Shown here one piece after another: positions 34,976 to 43,785 of a DNA stretch of 64,000 nucleotides. Position 1 is the stretch's first letter; each line of letters opens with the position of its first letter. The notes under the pieces are model-generated. The model was not told where the DNA came from. It searched no databases and saw only the letters and a program-made list of their open reading frames with translations. Source of the DNA: Thalassococcus sp. S3 (lineage in GTDB: Bacteria > Pseudomonadota > Alphaproteobacteria > Rhodobacterales > Rhodobacteraceae). The stretch covers positions 4,275,001 to 4,339,000 of the forward strand of contig NZ_CP022303.1 of the NCBI RefSeq assembly GCF_004216475.1, given 5' to 3'. Position numbers and translations under genes: made by a program.

Positions 34976-35320
34976 GGATGTTCCTTTCCGGCGCAGGCTA
35001 GCGGCGTGGTCCGGGAAGGGGAAGAGTGGTGGGAGAGGTGGGGCGAAAGGTCGTCGTCAAAGTTCTGGAACCGCTACGAAATAGCGCGTTGTGCCCATAC
35101 GAAGCGACGCAGCTGCAAAAGAACCAGTCGTGATGCCTAGCATCACGGCCAGCGCCCGACCCTCCCTATCGCGCCGAAGGCGCGCCAACAACGATCGGTG
35201 CACCAAAGGTGCGACGGGAGGGCGCTTCACGCCCACCCAGGATGTGGCACTGGCCCCTGTTTCGCACTGTTTCCAAAATAATGTTTCGCGTTACGATTGG
35301 TGAGGACCCGCTGCCGCCCC
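34976..35320. repeat. 345-bp gap with nested inverted repeats
   Basis: There is no gene in this gap. It holds a clean 8-bp hairpin CGTGATGC / GCATCACG with a CTA loop (35129-35147). Next to it is a three-way-junction palindrome: outer stem CCCTCCC / GGGAGGG (35160-35166 with 35216-35222) encloses two inner hairpins, CGCGCC-GAA-GGCGCG (35170-35184) and GCACC-AAA-GGTGC (35200-35212). It lies downstream of cydB on the minus strand and upstream of puuD. The remaining sequence shows nothing I can support. Confidence 0.75.
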
Positions 35321-36331
35321 TCAATCGTACCGCAACTCCGTCGCCTTGCCCCGGAACACCGTATAGGCCAGCGCCGTATACCCTCCGATCATCGGCATTA
35401 CGACCAGCGCGCCCATCAGGATGATGAACAGGCTCTCCGGCGCGCTCGCCGCCTCGTAGATCGTCAATTGCTCCGGCACCACGAAGGGGTAGAACGAATA
35501 GGCCAGCCCGAAGAACGCCAGGGTGAACAGCACGATCGTCGCGACAAAGGGGAACCACGCCCAGCTATCGTCTCGCGTCGGCAGGTGCCTCAGCGCGTAC
35601 CACAGGAGCAGCACCAGCGCCCCGGACATCAGCGGCAGGGGGGCGAGCAGGAAGATCTCTGGCACCGCAAACCACTTATCCCAGATCCGGTCACTCACCA
35701 AAGGTGAAGCCAGCGAGATCGCGCCAAGTCCCAAGACCAGCCCCCAGATCCCCCCCTTGGCCCAATCGACCGCCTTCAATTGCAATGCACCTTCCGTTTT
35801 CAGGATCAGCCATGTCGCCCCGATAAACGAATACCCCACAGTCAGAAACACCGCCGTCAGCGCGGCAAAGGCCAGAGTGAAGGGCGTTGCCTCCAGACCC
35901 ATAATGTAGAGCCCAAGCATGTAGCCTTGCGACAGCGACGTCATGAGCGACCCGGCATAAAACGCCATGTCCCAGCTCTTCTTGTAGGGCAGCGGCGCCT
36001 TCACCCGGAATTCAAAAGCCACGCCCCGCAGGATCAGCCCGATCAGCATCACCGCGACCGGCAGATAAAGCGCCGTGAGGATCGCCCCGTGCGCCGACGG
36101 GAATGCCACCAGCAGAAGCCCGATGGCCATCACCAGCCAAGTCTCGTTGGCATCCCAGAACGGGCCGATGCTGGCCACCATCCGGTCCTTCTCCTCCGCA
36201 TCCGCGAAGGGGAAGAGGACACCGACACCCAGGTCGAACCCGTCCAGCACCACATAGATCAGGATCGACAGGCCCATCAGCCCCGCGAAGACCAGCGGCA
36301 GCCACTGGGCCGGATCACCAAAGAGATACAT
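35321..36331 (-). CDS. cydB: Cytochrome bd oxidase subunit II
   Basis: The 336-aa protein has about eight to nine membrane helices (LVFAGLMGLSILIYVVLDGFD at the start, AIGLLLVAFPSAHGAILTAL, and others) in the CydB/CioB pattern. The ATG at 36331 (MYLFGDPAQWLPLV) follows the cydA stop by four bases; the longer frame to 36445 overlaps cydA. CydB completes the quinol oxidase that reduces oxygen to water with quinol. It is cotranscribed with cydA; the small subunit CydX and the CydDC exporter are not next to it. Confidence 0.95.
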   Translation of the reverse strand: MYLFGDPAQWLPLVFAGLMGLSILIYVVLDGFDLGVGVLFPFADAEEKDRMVASIGPFWDANETWLVMAIGLLLVAFPSAHGAILTALYLPVAVMLIGLILRGVAFEFRVKAPLPYKKSWDMAFYAGSLMTSLSQGYMLGLYIMGLEATPFTLAFAALTAVFLTVGYSFIGATWLILKTEGALQLKAVDWAKGGIWGLVLGLGAISLASPLVSDRIWDKWFAVPEIFLLAPLPLMSGALVLLLWYALRHLPTRDDSWAWFPFVATIVLFTLAFFGLAYSFYPFVVPEQLTIYEAASAPESLFIILMGALVVMPMIGGYTALAYTVFRGKATELRYD

Positions 36332-36335
36332 GAGC

Positions 36336-37724
36336 CTACTCCGCCGGAACCTGTGCTGCGACCGCCTCACCCGAGAGCGGCACGCGGCGGCGCGGGATAT
36401 CCCCGTCGATGGCTTTGCGCGCCAGATAGAACAGCACCAGGACATAGGCCGTCAGGAGCAACGCGTAGATCGCAAGATAGGCAATCAGCGTGGTCGCCAC
36501 CATCGGCGCCGGTACGCTCGCCACCGCCTGTTCTGTGGTCAGCACGCCCTGCACCAGCCAGGGCTGCCGCCCGATCTCGGTCGTGTACCAGCCCGCCAGC
36601 GTCGCCACCCATCCCGAGAACGCCATCGGCACCAGCACATAGAGCAGCGGCTTGGGCAGCGCGCCCACATCCCTGCGGCGTGCCATGATCGCGACCGCAC
36701 TCCAGCTGAGCAGCAGCATCGCCATGCCCGTGCCCACCATCACGCGGAAGGAATAGAAGACCGGCGCCACCGGCGGGTGCATAACCTCTCCGTCCTCGGT
36801 GACAAAGTCGTTCAGACCTGGCACCTCTCCGTCCGCCTTGTGCGTCAGGATCAGGGACGCGCCGTTCGGGATCCCAACCTCGTAGTGGTTGGTCCGCGCC
36901 TCCTCATCCGGCACCGCAAACAGCAGGAGCGGCACGTTGGTCCCGGTCTCCCAGTTCCCCTCCATCGCTGCCACCTTCTGCGGCTGATGCTCCATCGTGT
37001 TCAGCCCGTGGAAATCGCCCGCCAGGATCTGCAGGGGGATCAGCGCTGCGCCCATGATCAGGCCCGTCTTCAGCGTCGTGCGCACCTCTTTGCCGCGGTC
37101 TCCCAGCAGCCAGCGGAACGCACTCAGCCCCGCGATCAGGAAGGCCACCGTCAGGCCCGAGGCCAGCAGCATATGCACCAGCCGGTAGGGCATCGACGGG
37201 TTGAAGATGATCGCAAACCAGTCTGTCGCGAACGCCACCCCGTCTCGCAACTCATAACCTGCCGGCGTGTGCATCCAGCTGTTCAGCACCAGGATCCAGA
37301 ACGCACTCATCGTCGTGCCAAACGCCACCAGGAACGTGGCCAGCGTGTGCAGCCACCCCGGCACCCTCGAAAAACCGAAAAGCATGATGCCCAGGAACAC
37401 CGCTTCAAGGAAGAACGCCGTCATCACCTCGTAGGCCAGCAAGGGCCCTGCGATGTTGCCCACGCGTTCCATAAAGCCTGGCCAATTTGTTCCGAATTGG
37501 AATGACATCGTGATGCCCGACACCACGCCCATCGCAAAGCTCAGGGCAAAGACCTTCACCCAGAAGCGATAGGCCTGCATCCACTTCACATCTCCGGTCC
37601 AGTTGAACCGCAGCTTGAAGAACAACAGCACCCAGCCCAACGCGATGGTGATCGTCGGGAAGAGGATATGAAACGAGATGTTGGCCCCGAATTGGATCCG
37701 GGACAGCAGCAATGTGTCCATCAT
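36336..37724 (-). CDS. cydA: Cytochrome bd oxidase subunit I, short Q-loop (CIO) type
   Basis: The 462-aa protein has nine-helix topology. His19 in SFHILFP matches a conserved heme-b595/d region ligand and GRQPW is the conserved GRQPW motif in helix 7. Further His and Met ligands lie in RLVHMLLASG and MVGTGMAM. The quinol (Q) loop, near GDFHGLNTMEHQPQKVAAME, is short, which marks the cyanide-insensitive (CioA) subgroup rather than the long-loop E. coli type. It oxidises ubiquinol at the periplasmic side. It is divergent from an RTX gene, with 207 bp between. Confidence 0.95.
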   Translation of the reverse strand: MMDTLLLSRIQFGANISFHILFPTITIALGWVLLFFKLRFNWTGDVKWMQAYRFWVKVFALSFAMGVVSGITMSFQFGTNWPGFMERVGNIAGPLLAYEVMTAFFLEAVFLGIMLFGFSRVPGWLHTLATFLVAFGTTMSAFWILVLNSWMHTPAGYELRDGVAFATDWFAIIFNPSMPYRLVHMLLASGLTVAFLIAGLSAFRWLLGDRGKEVRTTLKTGLIMGAALIPLQILAGDFHGLNTMEHQPQKVAAMEGNWETGTNVPLLLFAVPDEEARTNHYEVGIPNGASLILTHKADGEVPGLNDFVTEDGEVMHPPVAPVFYSFRVMVGTGMAMLLLSWSAVAIMARRRDVGALPKPLLYVLVPMAFSGWVATLAGWYTTEIGRQPWLVQGVLTTEQAVASVPAPMVATTLIAYLAIYALLLTAYVLVLFYLARKAIDGDIPRRRVPLSGEAVAAQVPAE

Positions 37725-37931
37725 AACGAAACCTGTTCGCAGTCTTATCTGTTATCTCTGACTTAGCGCGCGAAGCGCAGCCTTCACCCCGGGGTGCGAC
37801 AGCCCGGCGCGCGGCATGTTGTCGAGTCGTTAAAAAGCGAACCAAATCAGAGGCATTTGCGGCTTGGCGCTTAAGGGAATAGTGGCTGTAGCACGCGTAA
37901 TCTCCGACTTCCTGAGACCGGAGATCCGACC
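37725..37931. promoter_or_regulatory. Divergent promoter region cydAB / RTX-Hint
   Basis: The 207-bp region must hold both promoters. One inverted repeat, ATCTCCG / CGGAGAT with a 12-base spacer (37900-37925), lies just before the RTX start codon and covers its ribosome site (GGAG). I found no clear FnrL or Rex palindrome for cydAB. Confidence 0.4.
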
Positions 37932-40277
37932 ATGCCCAGCTATTCTTTCGACGGCTATCCCAGTTCCGCGTTTGAGATCGACGGGGGTGGATCGACCTTT
38001 CCCAAAGATGGCAGCGCCATAGGCAAGACTTTCCGGGTCGACCCCGATTTCGACGCCGATACCGACCGTCTGCAATACGACATCCAGGATGGTGGCACCG
38101 GTGCCAAGTTCAGTGGCGACGATGGCGCGTCCGAGGTGGGCGAGGATACCGATCAATACGGCACCGTCCGCGACGCGCAGGGCAATCTCGTGGGCGGCGG
38201 CCCCTCCGAGCAGATCTACCTCGAACATGGCTATTCCGTTCAGGCGCCCGATGGCAGCATCATCAACTTCTACTCGGTCGAGATTGGTGGCCAGCCCATG
38301 GGCTTTGTCGCTGACGGCCCGCTGCAGCCCGGCGTCACCTACACGATTGTCAGTCAGGACAACGTCACCCCGCAGAACCAGCCCTATTACAGCGACTTCG
38401 GTTCGGTCGATTACGACCCGGACGCAGCCAACGACATCGAAGGGGGCTCCGAGGGCGATGATATCCATGCCGGGCATGATGACGACACCGTCGATGCCAG
38501 CAGCGGGGATGACAGCGTCGATGGCGGCACCGGGGATGACAGCATCTCCGGCGGATCAGGAAATGACGAGATCGAAGGTGGCGAAGGCAATGATACGATC
38601 GACGGCGGCGCGCAAGACGACACGATCTATGGTGGCTCCGGCCAGGACCAGATCCGGGGCGGCACAGGCAATGATCGTCTCTATGGCGAAGACGGCGACG
38701 ACACTCTAGAGGGCGAAGAAGGCTGCGACACGCTCTCCGGCGGCAGCGGTCAGGACAGCATGTCCGGCGGGGACGATGGCGACGTCATCTATGGCGGCTC
38801 CGGCGACGACACGATGGACGGAGGCAGCGGTCGCGACTGGATCGACGGCGGAGACGACAATGACAGCATCGACGGAGGGGCGGATCACGACACGATCTAC
38901 GGCGGCTCGGGCGATGACAGCATGTCGGGCGGTGACGGCAATGACAGGATCTACGGCGACAGCGGCAACGACACGATCGACGCTGGCGCAGGGGACGACA
39001 GGATCTACACCGGATCCGGAAATGACAGCGCGGCAGGCGGCGAGGGCACAGACCGGATCATCATCGGCTCCTCCGGAAACTACGACCTGCGCGGCGGCGA
39101 GGATGCCGATGATCAGGACCTGGACGAGATCGACTTTTACACCGCCGATGACGGAACCGACGGGGATGGCTTCACCGTCACGTTCACAGGCGAGGAATCA
39201 GGCACATTCTCGAACAATGATGGCAACATCACCGGCTCCTTTCAGGAGATGGAAAAGATCGAGGGGTCGAACGATTCCGACTATATCGACGCCTCCGCCA
39301 GCAGCTCGGGCAAGTTCCTCGATGGCGATGGCGGCGACGACACCATCATCGGCAGTTCCGGCGACGACACCATCATCGGCGAACGGGGCGATGACCTCAT
39401 CACCACCGGCGACGGGCGAGACACCGTCATCTTCCGCTCAGGTGATGGTGATGACACGATCACCGACTTCTCTCTCGGCGATCTGAACGGCAATGATCCG
39501 AACGTCGATCAGCTCGACCTGTCCGACTTGCGTGGCGGCTCCGGTCCCGGCGGCACGATCCGCTGGGGCGACATCACCATCACAGAAGAGCCAGATGGCA
39601 GCGCACGGCTCAGCTTTCCGCAGGGCGAATCTATCGTTCTGCAAGGGGTCAGCCCCGACGACCTGCGCGGCAATCAGTCCGGCATTCCCTGTTTTACTGC
39701 CGGCACCCTGATCGACACCCCCTCCGGCCCCCGCCCGGTAGAGGAACTGCGTGCCGGGGACCTGGTCGTGACCCGAGACAATGGCGCTCAGCCGATCCTT
39801 TGGTCCGGCACCCGCAGCCTGACCGCGCCTGACCTCGTGCGGAACCCGCGCCTCGTCCCTGTCCGGATCGCGCCGGGGACCATCGGTAACGACGAGACGA
39901 TCGTGGTCTCCCCACAACACGCCCTTCTTGTGGGCGCGCTTTGCGACCAGCCCGAGGCACTGGTGCGCGCAATTCACCTCGCCCGTATCCGGGGCGGCAG
40001 AATCCGCATTGCATCGGGCACCCGAAGGGTCACTTACGTGCATTTGCTCTTCGAAAGCCATCAGATCGTCCGCACCCACGGCATCTGGAGCGAGAGCTTT
40101 TATCCCGGCCCCTGGGCCCTGCGGGCCGCGGGTTGGGATGCGCGTTCGGAAATTCGCGCGCTCTTCCCGAACCTCCTGGCACAAGATGCAGAAACCGCCT
40201 ACGGGCCGACCTGTCGGCAGGTGCTTCGTTTCAAAGAGCTGCCCGGCCATCTCTCCGACCTGCGTCACGCTTGCTGA
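37932..40277 (+). CDS. RTX repeat protein with C-terminal Hint domain
   Basis: The 781-aa protein has no signal peptide. Residues 1-160 are a beta-rich domain. From about 165 to 385 and 445-510 come RTX nonapeptides (GGSGNDEIEGG, GGSGDDTMDGG, GDGGDDTIIG). Residues 587-735 form a Hint (hedgehog/intein-like) domain: Cys587 in PCFTAGTLIDTPSG, block B His663 in VVSPQHALLV, then VRTHGIWSESFYPG. In such proteins the Hint domain can cleave itself at the Cys, but no downstream C-terminal partner is large here (about 45 residues after), so a secretion-linked cleavage or cross-linking role is inferred. Type I secretion is likely. Confidence 0.9.
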   Translation: MPSYSFDGYPSSAFEIDGGGSTFPKDGSAIGKTFRVDPDFDADTDRLQYDIQDGGTGAKFSGDDGASEVGEDTDQYGTVRDAQGNLVGGGPSEQIYLEHGYSVQAPDGSIINFYSVEIGGQPMGFVADGPLQPGVTYTIVSQDNVTPQNQPYYSDFGSVDYDPDAANDIEGGSEGDDIHAGHDDDTVDASSGDDSVDGGTGDDSISGGSGNDEIEGGEGNDTIDGGAQDDTIYGGSGQDQIRGGTGNDRLYGEDGDDTLEGEEGCDTLSGGSGQDSMSGGDDGDVIYGGSGDDTMDGGSGRDWIDGGDDNDSIDGGADHDTIYGGSGDDSMSGGDGNDRIYGDSGNDTIDAGAGDDRIYTGSGNDSAAGGEGTDRIIIGSSGNYDLRGGEDADDQDLDEIDFYTADDGTDGDGFTVTFTGEESGTFSNNDGNITGSFQEMEKIEGSNDSDYIDASASSSGKFLDGDGGDDTIIGSSGDDTIIGERGDDLITTGDGRDTVIFRSGDGDDTITDFSLGDLNGNDPNVDQLDLSDLRGGSGPGGTIRWGDITITEEPDGSARLSFPQGESIVLQGVSPDDLRGNQSGIPCFTAGTLIDTPSGPRPVEELRAGDLVVTRDNGAQPILWSGTRSLTAPDLVRNPRLVPVRIAPGTIGNDETIVVSPQHALLVGALCDQPEALVRAIHLARIRGGRIRIASGTRRVTYVHLLFESHQIVRTHGIWSESFYPGPWALRAAGWDARSEIRALFPNLLAQDAETAYGPTCRQVLRFKELPGHLSDLRHAC

Positions 40278-40415
40278 GCCGCACCGGGAACCGGTCGGCC
40301 ATGTCGTCTCACTAAGAAAGACCGTACCGCAGCCTTGCGGAGCGGCGCGCGCGTGCTGCACATATCGGGCATCCCGGCTTGTCACGCCGGGGGGGCGCTC
40401 AACGCCTTTGCCTGA

Positions 40416-41765
40416 TCAGACCGCTTTCAGCCCCGCATCCAGCGCGGAAAGCAACTGATCCACCTCAGCCTCCGTGATCGTCAGCGGGGGTGACATAAGC
40501 ACGTTATGCATCCCCAGCCGTACCATGCAGCCAGCCTCATACGTCGCCTGGTGCATCCTCTTCATCGTCGCCTGATCCATCGGTGTCTTGGTCGCTTTGT
40601 CCGACACCAGTTCCATCCCGGTCATCAGTCCGTGCCCGCCCCGGACGTCCCCGATGATATCGTATCGTTCTGCCAGGGCCTTTACCCCTTGATAAAGCTG
40701 GTCACCCCGCGCCGCGGCATTCGACTTGGTATCAAGCCTCAACGTCTCTTCCAGACAGGCCACGACCGCCGCCGCACCCACCGGATGCGCCGAATAGGTG
40801 TAACCGTGGAAAATCGCGCCTTCCGCGTCCGAGCCTTCGAACACCTCGGCAACCTTTTCGCTCATCAGCGCCGCGCCGACCGGGAAGTACCCGCTCGTGA
40901 TGCCCTTAGCCGTGCTCATCATATCAGGCTGCACGCCCCAATGCCGTGCCCCGGTCCAATCCCCGGACCGCCCGAACCCGGTGATCACCTCATCTGAAAT
41001 CATCAGGATACCGTGCCGGTCGCAGATCTCCCGCATCTTCTTCATAAAGCTCTCGCCCGGCACGATCACACCGCCCGCGCCCTGAATGGGCTCCATGATG
41101 AAGGCCGCGATGGTTGCCGCGCCCTGAAAGGCGATCTCATCCTCCATCGCCGCCGCGATCTTGTCGGCCAGCACCTCCGGATCGGTCTCATCAAAGGGGT
41201 TGCGATAGGTATAGGGGCTTGGCAGGTGGAAACACCCCGCCAAAAGCGGTTCATAAGCGGTGCGGAACCGGTTGTTTCCGTTGACCGAGGCGCCCCCGAA
41301 ATGGGTGCCGTGATACCCCTTCTTCAGGCTCAGGAACTTGGTGCGGGTCGGCTCTCCCCTCAGTCGGTGATATTGCCGCGCCAGCCTCAGGCACGTTTCC
41401 ACCGCATCTGACCCGCCAGAGGTGAAGAAGACCCGTGCCATGCCATCCGGTTCGAAGAAATTCCGCACCGTGTAGGAGGCCTCGATCGCCATTGGATTGG
41501 TTGTGCCGGCAAAGGCAGAGTAATACGGCAGCTCGTAAAGCTGGCTGGCAATCGCCTCCTTCACCTTGTCGTTGGAGTACCCAAGGTTCACACACCAAAG
41601 ACCGCCAACGGCATCCACCGTCTTGTGCCCGTCGATATCCTCGATCATCGATCCTTCGGCTTTGGTGATGATCGTGGGCGCATGGGACAGCGCATCGCCG
41701 GGATGCCCCATCGGATGCCACATGTGGCGTGCATTGTTGGCGCGCAGAAAGTTGTCGTCCTTCAT
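40416..41765 (-). CDS. Class III PLP-dependent aminotransferase
   Basis: The 449-aa enzyme has the subgroup-III fold: FFTSGGSDAVETCL and GYHGTHFGGAS for PLP phosphate contact, ISDEVITGFGRSGDW for the ring-binding Asp, and TAKGITSGYFPVGA with the Schiff-base lysine. HPVGAAAV and VRGGHGLMTGMEL follow. It resembles omega-amino acid:pyruvate transaminases; the natural amine is unknown. It follows the purine permease on the same strand by 159 bp, but a terminator-like hairpin and a 37-nt repeat separate them, so it may have its own promoter. Confidence 0.92.
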   Translation of the reverse strand: MKDDNFLRANNARHMWHPMGHPGDALSHAPTIITKAEGSMIEDIDGHKTVDAVGGLWCVNLGYSNDKVKEAIASQLYELPYYSAFAGTTNPMAIEASYTVRNFFEPDGMARVFFTSGGSDAVETCLRLARQYHRLRGEPTRTKFLSLKKGYHGTHFGGASVNGNNRFRTAYEPLLAGCFHLPSPYTYRNPFDETDPEVLADKIAAAMEDEIAFQGAATIAAFIMEPIQGAGGVIVPGESFMKKMREICDRHGILMISDEVITGFGRSGDWTGARHWGVQPDMMSTAKGITSGYFPVGAALMSEKVAEVFEGSDAEGAIFHGYTYSAHPVGAAAVVACLEETLRLDTKSNAAARGDQLYQGVKALAERYDIIGDVRGGHGLMTGMELVSDKATKTPMDQATMKRMHQATYEAGCMVRLGMHNVLMSPPLTITEAEVDQLLSALDAGLKAV

Positions 41766-41825
41766 CGTCTGGGGCCTCCGCTGGAAAATCTGATCAAATC
41801 CAGCCCACCACGAATCCAGTCACAA

Positions 41826-41853
41826 AACAAGGCCCGTCCCCATGGGGACAGCC
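41826..41853 (-). terminator. Terminator-like hairpin upstream of the aminotransferase gene
   Basis: On the minus strand a GC-rich imperfect stem centred on the 14-bp palindrome GTCCCCATGGGGAC (41836-41849), extended by GGGC/GGCC flanks, is followed by TTGTTTTGTG. It would end transcripts coming from the purine permease, leaving the aminotransferase to an initiation site just beyond it. It directly abuts the 37-nt repeat. Confidence 0.6.
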
Positions 41854-41890
41854 CCTGCTTCTTCTCGATGAAAATACGGCCGCCGGAGGC
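41854..41890 (-). repeat. Intergenic 37-nt repeat, copy 2
   Basis: This copy reads GCCTCCGGCGGCCGTATTTT, then CATCGAGAAGAAG and CAGG on the minus strand. It differs at one position from copy 1 (19791-19827). It sits 3' of the permease gene and 5' of the aminotransferase, with the terminator-like hairpin directly after it. Confidence 0.85.
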
Positions 41891-41924
41891 ACAAATCTTC
41901 ATCTCTCACGCCGGCCGGAGGGCC

Positions 41925-43247
41925 TCAGATTTCCTTTGGCAACACCAGGTTCAACACGATCGCCACAATTGCAGTCGGCGCCACGGCGCTCGTCATCAGC
42001 GTATTGATCACGCCCGGCAGGTACTGCACCGCTGTGGGCACGAGATTGAGGCCAAGCCCGGCAGCCAGCGACACGGCGATGATCATCATGTTCCGCCGGT
42101 TCATTTCCACCTCGCTGAGCACATTCAGCCCGGCCGCGGCGACCATGCCGAACATCACGATCACTCCCCCGCCCAGCACCGGCAAGGGCATCGAGGCGAT
42201 GACAGCCCCCACTTTCGGCACAAGCCCGCAAAGCACCAGGAACAATGCGCCGATGGTCACCACATGCCGGCTCATGATGCCCGTCATGCTCACGATGCCC
42301 ACGTTCTGGCTGAACGAGGTGTTGGGCAGGCCGCCGAACACAGCCGCCACCGCCGTGCCCAGCCCGTCGGCATAGGTCGCACCCGCGATCTCGCGGTCAG
42401 TGGCTTCGCGCCCCGCACCTGCCTTGGTGGTGGCAGAGGCATCGCCCACGGTCTCAATCGCGGACACAATCGACACCAGCGTCACGGCAATCACCGCGCC
42501 CAGCGAAAACTCGAACCCGTAGGGCAGTGGCGTCAGCCCGGTTAGCCAACTTGCATTGGCCACAGGCGCAAAACTCACCATGCCAAGGATAAAGGCCAGG
42601 ACATAACCGGCCAGCAGACCCACGAGGATTGCGGCATTGCTCAAGAGCCCCGTGGTAAAGAATTTCAGCACCAGCGCGACAATGACCACCGTCAGCGCCA
42701 CGCTCCAATGCATCAGCGAGCCGAAGCTTTCCGCCTCCATCTGGAATGTCGCGGCCCCGCCTGCTGCATATTTGATCGCAACCGGGATCAGGTAGAGCCC
42801 GATGGCCAGGATCACCAGCCCCGTGATCAGCGGTGGAAAGAGCCAGCGCAGCTTGCCGATAACAGATCCCAACCCGAAATGGATCACCCCACCGATCAGG
42901 CAGGCCGTCAGCGCAACGCCCAGCCCTTGCGTCGCCGCCACGCCGGCCAGAACGCCCACAAAGGCAAAGCTGGTGCCCTGCATGATCGGAAGCCGCGCGC
43001 CCACCGGCCCCACGCCCACCGTCTGGAACAGTGTCGCAATCCCGGCAAAAAGCATCGCCATCTGGATCAGATAGACCTGCTCTGCCCCGCCAAAGGCCAG
43101 CCCTGCGGCACCCGCCACGATGATCGACGGTGTGACGTTCGAAGCAAACATCGCCAGCACATGTTGAAGCCCCAAAGGCACAGCCTGAGCGATGGGCGGT
43201 GTCGTATCGGGGTCGCGATAGGCGCCTGTCAGTGTTACGTCGGACAT
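41925..43247 (-). CDS. NCS2 family purine (xanthine/urate) permease
   Basis: The 440-aa protein has 13-14 membrane helices and the NAT signature QNVGIVSMTG, plus GLGTAVAAVFGGLPNTSFS. NCS2 proton symporters bring in uracil, xanthine or urate; placing it within a urate-degradation cluster favours purines. It is 49 bases after allA on the same strand and likely cotranscribed. The precise substrate is not determined by motifs I can check. Confidence 0.93.
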   Translation of the reverse strand: MSDVTLTGAYRDPDTTPPIAQAVPLGLQHVLAMFASNVTPSIIVAGAAGLAFGGAEQVYLIQMAMLFAGIATLFQTVGVGPVGARLPIMQGTSFAFVGVLAGVAATQGLGVALTACLIGGVIHFGLGSVIGKLRWLFPPLITGLVILAIGLYLIPVAIKYAAGGAATFQMEAESFGSLMHWSVALTVVIVALVLKFFTTGLLSNAAILVGLLAGYVLAFILGMVSFAPVANASWLTGLTPLPYGFEFSLGAVIAVTLVSIVSAIETVGDASATTKAGAGREATDREIAGATYADGLGTAVAAVFGGLPNTSFSQNVGIVSMTGIMSRHVVTIGALFLVLCGLVPKVGAVIASMPLPVLGGGVIVMFGMVAAAGLNVLSEVEMNRRNMMIIAVSLAAGLGLNLVPTAVQYLPGVINTLMTSAVAPTAIVAIVLNLVLPKEI

Positions 43248-43296
43248 GTCATCTCCTCTGTCCCTCCCGGTTGCGGTACGCCGCTTTTCATGCGGC

Positions 43297-43785
43297 TTAT
43301 GACGAAACGATCCGCCAGGGCGGATCGCAGATCGCTTCTTCCAGATTGGCCCCCGGCCCGATGCGGTCGATCACGGCAAAGCGGCCCGGCGCGGCCAGCG
43401 GCGTCAGCACACCGTGCCAGGTGCCGCGATGGAAATTGATCCCCTGCCCAGTCGCCGTCAGGAATGCCAGGGGCCGTGCATCGGCAGCCTCGGCCACACA
43501 AACCAGAAACGGATGTTCCATCATCGGCAGAAAGGCCTGTGACCCTTCCGGATGCCGCTCTAGCAGGTCCAGGTCGTAGGGCAAACGCCGCGGTTCGGCA
43601 TCAAACAGGCTGATGCCCGCGCGCCCCTCGACCCCGAAATCGAGGTGTGCCCTGTCGTGATATCGCCCGCAAAGCCCGGCATTGATCATCTTGTCCGGCG
43701 TGCCTGTGACGTCCAGAACATCTCCAAAGGGGGCAAACGCCTCAGCGGTCAAAGGCTGGCATATGATCACCCGGTCGTCGCTCAT
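43297..43785 (-). CDS. allA: Ureidoglycolate lyase
   Basis: The 162-aa protein starts at MSDDRVIICQPLTAEAFAPF; the start overlaps the aminohydrolase stop by four bases. The AllA pattern includes FGDVLD, ISLFDAEPR, LERHPEGSQAFLPM and the metal-adjacent RGTWHG, with FAVIDR near the end. It cleaves ureidoglycolate to glyoxylate and urea, completing the ring-derived nitrogen release of the urate route. Length agrees with the family. Confidence 0.95.
   Translation of the reverse strand: MSDDRVIICQPLTAEAFAPFGDVLDVTGTPDKMINAGLCGRYHDRAHLDFGVEGRAGISLFDAEPRRLPYDLDLLERHPEGSQAFLPMMEHPFLVCVAEAADARPLAFLTATGQGINFHRGTWHGVLTPLAAPGRFAVIDRIGPGANLEEAICDPPWRIVSS

Noticed and set aside
37830..38477. Minus-strand 215-codon frame opposite the RTX-Hint gene
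   Set aside because: Another RTX mirror frame; it also covers the cydAB/RTX promoter region.
40278..40415. Short inverted repeats after the RTX-Hint gene
   Set aside because: Stems of four bases with no T tract; too weak to call a terminator.
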